A stretch of DNA of 64,000 nt, taken from the NCBI GenBank assembly GCA_016710745.1, contig JADJVB010000005.1, forward strand, positions 1 to 64,000, written 5' to 3'. This stretch comes from Chitinophagaceae bacterium (GTDB lineage: Bacteria > Bacteroidota > Bacteroidia > Chitinophagales > Chitinophagaceae). The translations under genes were made by a program, and so were the position numbers. Positions 38,783 to 47,479 of the stretch are shown piece by piece (the stretch's first letter is position 1; the number at the start of each line of letters is the position of its first letter). The notes under the pieces were generated by a model, which saw only the letters and a list, made by a program, of their open reading frames with translations, searched no databases and was not told where the DNA came from.

Positions 38783-40159
38783 TTAAAGTGATTGAAAAAC
38801 TGATTGGCTGAACTTTTCCAATCCCGGATCCCGGGCGCCCATTAACAGCAATACAACCTGGCCCGATAAATGAGGCCGCACCGTTTCTACAAACTCATTC
38901 CGGTCTTCAACAAAATACGCATTTTTTCCTAAAGCCCTGATATCGCCGATAAGGTCGTTTGCCGAAATGTCTTTTACCGCAGTACCTCCGGCATAAAAGA
39001 TCTCGCTCATCCATATTTCATCCTGCGGCCTCAATGCATCCGCAATTTCCCGCACAAAATCATCTCTTAAAAATCGGGTTGGCCCATAACCATGCGGCTG
39101 AAACCAGGCCACCACTTTATCCGCAACAGGCTGACAGGCTCTGATAGCCGATGCGCATTTTACCGGATTATGCGCATAGTCGTCAATTACCCAAACGCCG
39201 TTCTTTTGTCCGAGTACCTGGTTGCGGCGATAAATACCCTCATAATTTTTTAATGAAGCTGCACAGGTCTCCAGGTCAACCCCAATTTGATTGGCAACGG
39301 CAACGGCGGCGAGCGCATTTTCCATATTATGATGACCGATGGTATTCATTGAAAATTGAACATTGCGTATTGAATATTGAATATTAAATCCTTTCTGTAT
39401 AAAGCCTTTTGCAATATACCCGGCTTCTGATTTTTCATCTGATGAAAAATCCTGTTCAATACTTTGCGACAACTTTTTCGCTAATGCATTGGATCGATTA
39501 ACGAAGAATTTGTTGCTGTTGCTTTTAAAGATTGTAAAAATGCTCATCAACTCATCGGTCTCCTGGTGGTCTTTATCAATGTTCAGCAACAAGCCGATCT
39601 CGGGATGATATTGAACAATGCTGCCATCACTTTCGTCGGCTTCAATCACCAGCCACTCTCCTTTTCCTACTTTGGCATTGCCAATTTTTCCCTGCCTGAT
39701 GATACTTACCAATCCGGCGCCGCTGATGATACTGGGCTGCATACCCGCGTTTTCTAAAATATCAAATAACATCGCACTGGTGGTACTTTTTCCCGATGTA
39801 CCGCCAACGGCGATTGTCTTTTTACTTTTGGCGATCAATGCCAGCAGCTCCGAGCGTTTAATGATGGGTATACCGAGTTGTTTTGCCTTCTGTACTTCAG
39901 GCACCGTATCTTCTATAGCGGTTGACACAACGATCAGCTCTGTTTCGCCGGTTATTCCTTCGCCGTTCTGTAAAAAACAGGCTATACCTTCCGCTTCCAG
40001 TTTTTCTTTGATCTCATTGTATTCGCCTGCTGCAAAATAACGGTCGCTGCCACTTACTTTTTTATCAATCCCGGCCAGGTACTGCGCAATGGCACTCATG
40101 CCCACACCAGCTATGCCGATGAAGAAAACATGTTTAAACCCGTTGATATCGTTGATCAT
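38783..40159 (-). CDS. Mur ligase family protein (MurC/Mpl-like)
   Basis: 458 residues, three Mur domains. N-terminal VFFIGIAGVGMSAIAQYLAG is the UDP-sugar-binding loop of MurC/Mpl; AVGGTSGKSTTSAML is the ATP P-loop (G-T-x-GKST); NTIGHHNMENALAA and WVIDDYAHNPVK are the conserved central and C-terminal motifs. It joins L-alanine (MurC), or the recycled tripeptide (Mpl), to UDP-MurNAc; no other mur genes are adjacent, which favours the recycling ligase Mpl. Its start overlaps the MFS stop by 4 bp. A short AT-rich stretch (39348-39387) that encodes NIQYSIRNVQFSM resembles intergenic repeat text. Confidence 0.85.
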   Translation of the reverse strand: MINDINGFKHVFFIGIAGVGMSAIAQYLAGIDKKVSGSDRYFAAGEYNEIKEKLEAEGIACFLQNGEGITGETELIVVSTAIEDTVPEVQKAKQLGIPIIKRSELLALIAKSKKTIAVGGTSGKSTTSAMLFDILENAGMQPSIISGAGLVSIIRQGKIGNAKVGKGEWLVIEADESDGSIVQYHPEIGLLLNIDKDHQETDELMSIFTIFKSNSNKFFVNRSNALAKKLSQSIEQDFSSDEKSEAGYIAKGFIQKGFNIQYSIRNVQFSMNTIGHHNMENALAAVAVANQIGVDLETCAASLKNYEGIYRRNQVLGQKNGVWVIDDYAHNPVKCASAIRACQPVADKVVAWFQPHGYGPTRFLRDDFVREIADALRPQDEIWMSEIFYAGGTAVKDISANDLIGDIRALGKNAYFVEDRNEFVETVRPHLSGQVVLLLMGARDPGLEKFSQSVFQSL

Positions 40160-41381
40160 GTTACCGTGCGTTTTTTATCAGGATGTAAGGTTCTGTATGC
40201 AATTACCGCACTGGTTGCCATCAGTACCGACGCCAGTAAAAACGGTGCGCCCGGCAAATGCACCGGTGCTTCGCTGTGTGTAAAGTAATAAAATAAATTA
40301 TTCATTAACAAAGGTCCGATGATGGCCGCCAGGCTCATTAAACTGGTAATAGCTCCCTGCAGTTCACCCTGCATATTGGCCGGCACCTGTTCGGTCATAA
40401 CCGCCCTCAAAGCCGGTTGGGCAATGCCACCCAGGCAATATGGGATCAAAAAACAAACATCATCCAACTCTGGTTGGCCAGTCCAAACAAGAGCATCCCC
40501 ACCGCATACAAGGCCAAACCCCCGTAAATGCTTTTTTCATTACCCAGCCACGGATTTACAATTCGTATTAATCCGCCCTGTACAGCGGCAACCAAAATGC
40601 CCACAACGCCCAACGAAAAACCCACCATCCTTTCGCTCCAGTTAAAACGGTACATGGTAAAATAATTCCAGTTACTCATGATCGCATGGGCGGCAATATA
40701 AACCAACAGTATGGCGATAGCCAATCCACTGATGGCCGGATATTTTTTTAAGTGCAGTACCGAACCCACCGGGTTTGCCCTTTTCCAGCTGAATGACCGA
40801 CGGTTTTCTTTGCTTAAAGATTCCGGCAGCACAAAATACCCATAGGTCCAGTTTAATAAGGCCAAAGCGGCCGCCGCGTAAAAAGGCACCCGGGAACCAA
40901 AACTTCCGAGCAATCCGCCGATCACCGGGCCAATGATGAATCCCAATCCAAATGCGGCACCGATCATGCCGAAATTCTTCGACCGGTTTTCGGCTGTACT
41001 GATATCCGCAATATAGGCAGCGCCGGTGGTCATACTGGCACCGGCAATGCCGGCTATAATTCGTCCTGCAAATAACCAAGCATAGGTGGGGGCCAGTGCG
41101 AGAAATAAATAATCGATTCCAAAACCGAATAAAGAGAATAACAGTACCGGACGACGCCCATATTTATCGCTGAGGTTTCCTAAAATTGGAGCACAGATAA
41201 ATTGAACGGTAGCATAGGCAAACATCAGCCAACTGCCGTATTTGGAAGCTGTGCTGATATCAACGCCCTTTAATTCTGAGATCAGCGTGGGCATCACCGG
41301 AATGATGATCCCGAAGCCAATTACATCTATTAACAGCGTGATAAAAATGAACCCGACCGCAGCGTTTTTTTTTGATGCCAT
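40156..41381 (-). CDS. MFS transporter, TetA/multidrug type, apparent frameshift
   Basis: 408 residues after adding one T to the six-base run at 40448-40453. About twelve TM helices. LLIDVIGFGIIIPVMPTLI begins TM1, GNLSDKYGRRPVLL is the MFS motif A in loop 2-3, and AGRIIAGIAGASMTTGAAYI and GPVIGGLLG mark motifs B and C. The second frame (40156-40453) continues LIPYCLGGIAQPALRAVMTE and QGELQGAITSLMSL. It resembles TCR1-type proton antiporters exporting tetracycline or other drugs, but the substrate is not certain. It overlaps the downstream Mur ligase gene. Confidence 0.87.
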
Positions 41382-41492
41382 TTTAATATATACGAATGAG
41401 GATGCAAATGTAATTAATTAGTGGTTGCCGAACGGCGCTGCTATTTTGAATCCTGAAACACGTTGAGTATATTGGGCGTTCAATTGAAAAGT

Positions 41493-42914
41493 ATGTTTAC
41501 AAAATATCGTTTACCTGTTTTGCTGCTGGCAGCATTCCTGTTTTGTATGTTGACCGGATGCTCAAAATATGACGAGCGATCGGCCCTGGTGCCTGCCCTC
41601 TATTTTGAGAAAGACGGACGGTCGGTTTTATTTTCCATTGTGAAATACGGAAAAACGGTTTCGTACCGCTCTGATGGAGGCAGCACGTACAAGCAGCTCA
41701 GCACCAATTATTTTATTCAAGCCAATGATGCCGAATCCGGTGAGCTGATAGCCAACAAAAAAATGATGCACAGCAGCAAGGTAAAATTTCAACCGGTAGC
41801 GGTAATGGGTACGGCTAATGGCAAGGCCTGGATCTTTATGAATGGATTACTTGCTTTTGACCCCTTTACGCTGGAATTATTTGCTGATAAACAAATAATA
41901 GCCGATAAAAATCCGGTACTACAAGGGAAAATGCCCGATGAGAAAAAATATTATGAGTATAATACCGCTACCGGCAATATTCTGATTACTGCCACCGACG
42001 GACTCAAATATACTGTATCAACAACCAGTTTATTGGCCACGCCGATCGATGAAGATGTTGTAGTTGTATCCGGTATTGAATCGGCCAGAAAGGCCTTACA
42101 AAAAAAACAGGACTTACTGCGTGCCCAATACGACGACATGCAGGTCTGGTACCGGGCCTTTAACAAGTTACGTTTCGAAAAAAATATCAGTGAAAGTGCT
42201 TTCCGCGACAGCAATACAAAATACTACCGGCTGCGTGACAGTATCAGTAACCTGATAACGCAGGTACGCGACGACATGAGCCAGGTGGATGTTAACTACC
42301 ACGCACAACGCGAACACCAACGCCGGATCGAAAACCTGAACAGCGGTCAAAAGAGTTACACAGATCTTTGCACCGCGGTTGACAGTTTTCATGGCAAGTG
42401 GTTTGGACTGTTAAGTGCTGCAGACCTGGAAAAACCGGATACCCATCTCAGTTACCGGTCTGTTAATTCCGAAACAGCCAGAAATAAATTATACCAGGCT
42501 CCCCTCATCCGAAACGACCTGTTGAAAAAAACGGTCGAACCCGAAATTGGCGTTCCCGAAAAAATACATGATGCGGTTTATTTGCAAGGAGGATTTTTGC
42601 TGAACAAAACCGATGCTTTGCCGATGCACCTGGAAAATGAGTCTGGATTTATCATTTGCAGCCGCGAAAAAGTAGGCAGCAAGGGTAATATCATACTTAC
42701 CCGAATCGACCTGAAAGGTAATGCCAGATGGAGTGTCAACACATTACTTACGGAATTTAACGATTGGATATTTACCGGCAAAAAACTGATCATCCTGGCT
42801 AACGACAATAAGGAAATATCATCGGGCGAGGCGAACCTGTTGTTCATTATCGATCTGCAAACCGGAAAATCAGTTAAGCACGACTATTATACTAATGGCA
42901 TGCGTACAGAATAA
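41493..42914 (+). CDS. PA2928-like lipoprotein
   Basis: 473 residues. Lipoprotein signal LLLAAFLFCMLTGC with lipobox LTGC. The mature part has beta repeats (FQPVAVMGTANGKAWIFMNG and LLAFDPFTLELF look like propeller blades), a coiled coil at about 195-290 (ARKALQKKQDLLRAQYDDMQ onward), and again beta strands ending LLFIIDLQTGKS. I recall this layout from the PA2928 family, whose function is unknown. The ATG at 41493 gives a proper signal; the open frame from 41463 starts with TTG. Convergent with the GH47 gene, which abuts at one base. Confidence 0.65.
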   Translation: MFTKYRLPVLLLAAFLFCMLTGCSKYDERSALVPALYFEKDGRSVLFSIVKYGKTVSYRSDGGSTYKQLSTNYFIQANDAESGELIANKKMMHSSKVKFQPVAVMGTANGKAWIFMNGLLAFDPFTLELFADKQIIADKNPVLQGKMPDEKKYYEYNTATGNILITATDGLKYTVSTTSLLATPIDEDVVVVSGIESARKALQKKQDLLRAQYDDMQVWYRAFNKLRFEKNISESAFRDSNTKYYRLRDSISNLITQVRDDMSQVDVNYHAQREHQRRIENLNSGQKSYTDLCTAVDSFHGKWFGLLSAADLEKPDTHLSYRSVNSETARNKLYQAPLIRNDLLKKTVEPEIGVPEKIHDAVYLQGGFLLNKTDALPMHLENESGFIICSREKVGSKGNIILTRIDLKGNARWSVNTLLTEFNDWIFTGKKLIILANDNKEISSGEANLLFIIDLQTGKSVKHDYYTNGMRTE

Positions 42915-44285
42915 TTAATTCTTTTTTTCAATTTTAAATGGATGCGCTTCGGTGGTAAGCACTACTTTGCTCAGGTCTAAAACTGATTCGGGTGCAAAAA
43001 TAAGGTAGGCATATTTAAGTGTTTCGCCAAAGAAGAAACTCTCCATGGAGTTGGCTTTTTCGAATGTTTGTACATTTTTTAGTGAAGCAAACCCAACCTC
43101 GTTTTTACAATGATCCAATATACTTTCCACCATCACTTTTCCCTGCCATAAATACTTGAGCTCGCCGGTTAAGCGATACAGGTAAAAACAGCTCTCCAGG
43201 TTTTCGGGCCTTAAAATATAATAGGCACTGGTAATGGTATCGGCCACAAAATCAAATTCTTCGGGCTCAATAGTAAAGCGTGTCCACATATAGTAATTGG
43301 CTTCCTGTATCTGCCTGCCGGTTTCAATATCGCCGGCAAAAGCACAAAGTCCGGCATAAAAAGCTTCCAGAGCACCATAGGTTGTGCCGATCATTTTCCC
43401 GGTATTCATATCAACCTGGTGCATGAACCAGCCATTCTTTGTTTTGCTGATGAGGTATTTTTTAATGGCCCTGTTATGGGTTTCAAAAGCATTTTTAAAA
43501 TCTATATCGCCAAACAGCAGCCAGCTTTTATACAAGTATTCATAATAAGAATCAATATAGGCGCCAATATGGCTTCTGCTGTTTACCCATTTGCCGGTTT
43601 CCACATCGATCTGCTCTCCCACCAGGTTGAGCGAACTCCGGTTTGTATAAACCAGCATCATAGCTTTTTTGGCAGCATTATAATATGTATTGTTACCGGT
43701 GATCTTCGACAGTTTGCCAAACTCCATCATCAGCGTTCCAATTTCAGCCGGGTTATTGATCCCGTCGCGGGTTTTACCCGTTTGTAAATGAACATACCGG
43801 TATGGCATGCCGGTTGGAGAATTAAAAGCCGGCAGTAAACGGTTGGCGAGGTCAACAGCCAGATCGCGGAATTTTTTGTTCCCATCCAATTCATATGCGG
43901 TGATCAACCCGGCCAGGAGGCGGATCGTTATTTCAAAAACCTGTACATCATTGTCAACGTTGAAATCGAGTTTGGTGAGGATCAGTTCCTTTGCCTCATT
44001 AGCTTCTTCAGTTAAACCCAACAAGGTAAAAGTATCAAATGCATCAACCGGCGTCATCAGCATTGACTTTTTATACCAGGTCTTCGGTTCTTTGGTCAAC
44101 GGTTTCAGGTCATCGGCGCCCCAGGCGTATTGCTTATACCCCTGCCAGGCGTGTTGCGCTGCAGCTTTCACTTTTGCACACATTTCCTGTTTCATTTCTT
44201 CGGAGAATTTGGCATCCTTTTGGGCAAAAACCGCCATCGACGAAAAAAGAACCAGGATAATTAGCGGTAAACTGCCTTTTAACAT
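42915..44285 (-). CDS. GH47-family alpha-mannosidase-like protein
   Basis: 456 residues with a signal peptide (LIILVLFSSMAVFAQ). The (alpha/alpha)7 barrel of glycoside hydrolase family 47 is suggested by VDAFDTFTLLGL, FEITIRLLAGLITAYEL, NPAEIGTLMMEFGKLS, DSYYEYLYKSWLL, RPENLESCFYLYRLTG, SMESFFFGETLKYAYLIF and a final TEAHPF, where the Thr is the usual calcium ligand. GH47 enzymes cleave alpha-1,2-mannose residues. Most characterised ones are eukaryotic, but bacterial members exist. It is exported, so it acts on external or cell-surface glycan. The start ATG at 44285 gives a clean signal. Confidence 0.82.
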   Translation of the reverse strand: MLKGSLPLIILVLFSSMAVFAQKDAKFSEEMKQEMCAKVKAAAQHAWQGYKQYAWGADDLKPLTKEPKTWYKKSMLMTPVDAFDTFTLLGLTEEANEAKELILTKLDFNVDNDVQVFEITIRLLAGLITAYELDGNKKFRDLAVDLANRLLPAFNSPTGMPYRYVHLQTGKTRDGINNPAEIGTLMMEFGKLSKITGNNTYYNAAKKAMMLVYTNRSSLNLVGEQIDVETGKWVNSRSHIGAYIDSYYEYLYKSWLLFGDIDFKNAFETHNRAIKKYLISKTKNGWFMHQVDMNTGKMIGTTYGALEAFYAGLCAFAGDIETGRQIQEANYYMWTRFTIEPEEFDFVADTITSAYYILRPENLESCFYLYRLTGELKYLWQGKVMVESILDHCKNEVGFASLKNVQTFEKANSMESFFFGETLKYAYLIFAPESVLDLSKVVLTTEAHPFKIEKKN

Positions 44286-44333
44286 AGCGTTGAATTTTTT
44301 GGTGCAATAAAGATAATTATAAACTACCCACAT

Positions 44334-44358
44334 AAAAAAAGAGCCCTTAAAGGGCTCT
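44334..44358 (-). terminator. intrinsic terminator of the RRM gene
   Basis: AGAGCCCTT-AA-AGGGCTCT hairpin, followed on the minus strand by seven T. Confidence 0.75.
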
Positions 44359-44383
44359 ATATTGAAAAATAGTTATTTAATAA

Positions 44384-44698
44384 TTACCATCTTCCACCAC
44401 CGCCGCCATTGTTACCGTAACCACCGCGACCACCGCCGCCGTTGCTACTTCTTTCTTCTCTTGGCTTAGCAACAGAAACAGACATAGCACGTCCTTCAAC
44501 TTCCTTGTTGTTTAAACCTAACATAGCGTCTTTTCCTTCATCCTCAGAAGGCATTTCAACGAAACCAAAACCACGAGATCTTCCGGTTTCCCTGTCAGTA
44601 ATAACTTTTGCTGAAGAAACTTCACCAAAGGTTGAGAATAATTCGTTTAACTCAGTGTCACTGGTGTTAAAACTCAAATTTGAAACATAAATGTTCAT
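44384..44698 (-). CDS. RRM-type RNA-binding protein, glycine-rich tail
   Basis: 104 residues. A single RNA recognition motif at 1-78, with RNP2 IYVSNL and RNP1 RGFGFVEM, followed by REERSS and a Gly-rich tail (GGGGRGGYGNNGG) ending in RW. Such small RRM proteins are common in Bacteroidota and cyanobacteria, where they are often cold-induced. The gene has its own terminator and a 290-bp upstream region with a long 5' leader, which fits a regulated, highly expressed transcript. Confidence 0.92.
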   Translation of the reverse strand: MNIYVSNLSFNTSDTELNELFSTFGEVSSAKVITDRETGRSRGFGFVEMPSEDEGKDAMLGLNNKEVEGRAMSVSVAKPREERSSNGGGGRGGYGNNGGGGGRW

Positions 44699-44985
44699 AA
44701 AACTAAAATTAATTTAAAATAATAAAATACCTGTGCGACCATGCAGAACCTAACTAAAAAGACGAGTAAACTGTTACGGTGGGAAAACTTTGTAAAAATT
44801 GATTCAATCCTGAAGGCTGTGTTCACAGCATTAATAACACGGCGCAAAGCTACGGTAAGTTATTGGTAGTAACTAATAAATATTAAATAAGGCTTTTAAC
44901 ACGTAGGCAATAAAAAGCCTCCATCCCAGGAAAATCCTGTAATTCACATGATTTTTCATTACCTGCGATGGAGGAATTATATATA

Positions 44986-45405
44986 TCAGGCTGCCTTTTT
45001 ACCCATACTTAAAACCAATCCAATAACTGCGCCTGAAACAGCAAACAACGCGGTTGTTCCGCCAACATCGGCTGCCATTCCCATTTTGCTAACAATGGTG
45101 GTAGTGGAATAGGTTATGCAATTGCTGCCCACTGCCATTAAAAAACCAATAATTGCGCCATTCAAAAGCCCGGCTCCCAATGAGTTAATATGGCCTTTAA
45201 TGAAAATCTAAGTAAACATCAAACCCATGGCCAGGTTTCCGAGCACTAAATAGAGTTGATCTGGCTCCGGTCTGCTAATTATGCCGGCAACCCCGGTATG
45301 GCTGTCCATAAAATCCATTAATAACATGCCATAAATAACCCAACCCAACAAATAAGTGGTAATGCCACCGGCAATGCTGCCCAGTAACAGTTTTTTGATG
45401 TCCAT
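44986..45405 (-). CDS. integral membrane protein with an in-frame TAG
   Basis: A 139-residue reading with four hydrophobic segments: KLLLGSIAGGITTYLLGWVIY, LYLVLGNLAMGLMFT, then after a TAG at 45208-45210 IFIKGHINSLGAGLLNGAII, and TTALFAVSGAVIGLVLSMGKK. Both halves are in the same frame, so a single substitution (or an error) replaced a sense codon at position 66; Tyr is likely by analogy with relatives. Family is DUF1761-like or a similar small membrane protein. Start MDIKKLLLG at 45405. Without the TAG it would be an ordinary complete gene. Confidence 0.6.
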
Positions 45406-45554
45406 AAAATTGATTTTTGGTGAAATAAAAAACCGAACAGGAAACAAAGTAGTGATAAGTTCTGCAAATTGCAAGTACCCCGGCACAATCATATCCACAG
45501 GAACAAGCAAGGCTTGTTAGTAAGTGGTTGCTACAATAAAATTGTAATGTATAT

Positions 45555-45806
45555 TTATTTTTTCGCGAAGGCTTTATCTATCTCCCGCCCAAAATAATAG
45601 CCGGCAAAAGCGCCAACAATGGCACCTGCTGCAAGCCAAAGTGGCCATAACGGGGCATCGCCGGCTGCGAAATAAGCGATTCCCATGCCAATAAAAGCTA
45701 CAAATACAATCGCAACCGTTACCGCACTCCTGTTCTTTTTTGACTTCAAAGCATTGGCAGGTGGACGATAGTCATGATGATGTTTTCTCTTCTTCGATCT
45801 GGGCAT
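45555..45806 (-). CDS. small membrane protein
   Basis: 83 residues. A basic N-terminus (MPRSKKRKHHHDYR) is followed by two TM helices (VTVAIVFVAFIGMGIAYFAA and LWLAAGAIVGAFAGYYFG) and a short tail. The second helix is of the glycine-zipper kind (GAIVGAFAGYYFG). No function known. Confidence 0.7.
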   Translation of the reverse strand: MPRSKKRKHHHDYRPPANALKSKKNRSAVTVAIVFVAFIGMGIAYFAAGDAPLWPLWLAAGAIVGAFAGYYFGREIDKAFAKK

Positions 45807-45872
45807 ATTTTTTTCTTGTCAATTTACGAAAATTCCTGCAGATATATTATCAGTGAAAAAGAATTATTTCGC

Positions 45873-46343
45873 TTACAATTGCGTCAATGCGTTTATATAC
45901 TCATATTGAAGATCTTCGTGCATACCGGCGATCGTTTTACGTATTTTCTTTTCCTGATTTTGGTACATGTTCTTTATGACCGGATTTTTTTCGACAGGGA
46001 TACCCGAATTTTTAAGCGTGGTGCAGAAAAACAGCAACAACCTGACCTCTATTTCTGCCGACCCTGTATACCGGATAAATTTATTCAGCAGGCGTAGTAT
46101 TTTTCTTAAACTCTTTTTTACAAAATACAGGTTCGATGTATTGATTTCGCTGAATTGCTGCAACATGTCGGCTTTAATGTTTTCAACAAATGCATTTTCA
46201 TCAAAAGCTTCAAACAACAAATAGGTAAGCAATTCCTTATTTTCCTTTTTAAACTTTGCCAAACGGATACAGAGCTCAGCCAGTTGCGCCTGGGGAAGAT
46301 TCGATAATTCCTGTTTTAATTCATGAACAGATGCTGCTTTCAT
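45873..46343 (-). CDS. hypothetical helical protein
   Basis: 156 residues, cytoplasmic, nearly all helix: VHELKQELSNLPQAQLAELC, AKFKKENKELLTYLLFEAFD and LRKILRLLNKFIRYTG. The N-terminal pattern (HELKxELxxLxxxxLxxLCxRLAK.KKENKELLTYLLFE) recurs in Bacteroidota hypotheticals. Not in an operon. No function can be offered. Confidence 0.65.
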   Translation of the reverse strand: MKAASVHELKQELSNLPQAQLAELCIRLAKFKKENKELLTYLLFEAFDENAFVENIKADMLQQFSEINTSNLYFVKKSLRKILRLLNKFIRYTGSAEIEVRLLLFFCTTLKNSGIPVEKNPVIKNMYQNQEKKIRKTIAGMHEDLQYEYINALTQL

Positions 46344-46528
46344 TACGCGAAAATAAGCCGATTTACAAAACCCCCGTTTAATGAATAAAAAAGCCTTTGG
46401 TACCGAACCTCTTTCTTAGGTTCATTTTAGCTTTGCCGCTGATCAGGGGAAATTGCGGTTTTTAACCGGGTTGATTTTTCATAGACTGAAAAGAGGGACT
46501 ATTAAAAATGAGAAATAGTGGCGAACAC

Positions 46529-47458
46529 TCAGGAAAGCGACCTCACCGTTTTGCCAATTAATTGTCCGTTGTAATAAATTTCCATGCTGTAATTTCCTTT
46601 AACCAGATTACCGGCGCTCATCGAAAAATTCAGTCGCTTGATCTCTCCGCGGGTATAGCTGAAACTGAATTTATAAGAATAGACCTTCTTGCCTTCAGAC
46701 GTGTTGAAGGAACCGGATTCCCATCCCGAATTTTTTAACACCCGGCCGTCGGGCCTTAACAGCACAACGTACATCTCGGCATTGGTAAGCTGACTGTTAA
46801 AATTAACTACAGAAAAATATCCCTTGAATCTGTTGGCTCTCTCAGCTTCGGATGTTTCGGTATCGCCGCCTCCCGAAATGGCCGTCAGTTCTATATCAGA
46901 CACGGTAAACAGCTGGTAAACCGGGTTTGGATTTTCGGGCGATGCGGTTTTAGGCTTTGGCGTTTCCGGCATATTTTTGTCGATCCTGCTGTCTGTTTTC
47001 CTGATCTCGTTCAACACGTCGTTCAGCTTTTTATTTTCGTTATCCACCGTCAGATTTTTCTCTTTCAGGTTATCCACTTTGGTTTGCAATTCGGTCAATT
47101 TCTGTTTGGCCTGCGAATAATTATTTCTGGAATCCCTGTTCTTTAAAATATCAGCTATTTCATTGCGTAGGCGGTAAAATTCAGCCAGTTTGATATCAAG
47201 CAGTATGTTTAACGAATCAGAATAGTTGAGTGTGGAATCCAGCTGTTTATCGAGATTGAGTAAATCGGCTGAATATATTTTTTGAAGGGAATCACCTAAT
47301 GAACTGGCAGGAACCACAACCACGGGCATTTTAGGGGTACCCGCACTGTCTTCGGCTTTTGAATAAAATTTGTAACCCCAGGTCCAGATCAACACAAAAG
47401 ATACCAATACCAACAGCAGCGATACTAATAATAGTAACAAAGATTTGGTATCTCTCAT
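46529..47458 (-). CDS. membrane-anchored coiled-coil protein of unknown function
   Basis: 309 residues. One N-terminal TM helix (LLLLLVSLLLVLVSFVLIWTW), a coiled coil over about 60-160 (LNLDKQLDSTLNYSDSLNIL, LTELQTKVDNLKEKNL), a Pro-rich linker and a C-terminal beta domain (about 185-309) with FKGYFSVVNFNSQ, AEMYVVLLRPDGRVL and GNYSMEIYYNGQLIG. It lies 21 bp after the Ppx/GppA-like gene on the same strand, so the two are probably cotranscribed and may interact on the periplasmic side. Confidence 0.68.
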   Translation of the reverse strand: MRDTKSLLLLLVSLLLVLVSFVLIWTWGYKFYSKAEDSAGTPKMPVVVVPASSLGDSLQKIYSADLLNLDKQLDSTLNYSDSLNILLDIKLAEFYRLRNEIADILKNRDSRNNYSQAKQKLTELQTKVDNLKEKNLTVDNENKKLNDVLNEIRKTDSRIDKNMPETPKPKTASPENPNPVYQLFTVSDIELTAISGGGDTETSEAERANRFKGYFSVVNFNSQLTNAEMYVVLLRPDGRVLKNSGWESGSFNTSEGKKVYSYKFSFSYTRGEIKRLNFSMSAGNLVKGNYSMEIYYNGQLIGKTVRSLS

Positions 47459-47479
47459 AGGTTGTTGTAAATGCTTTAT

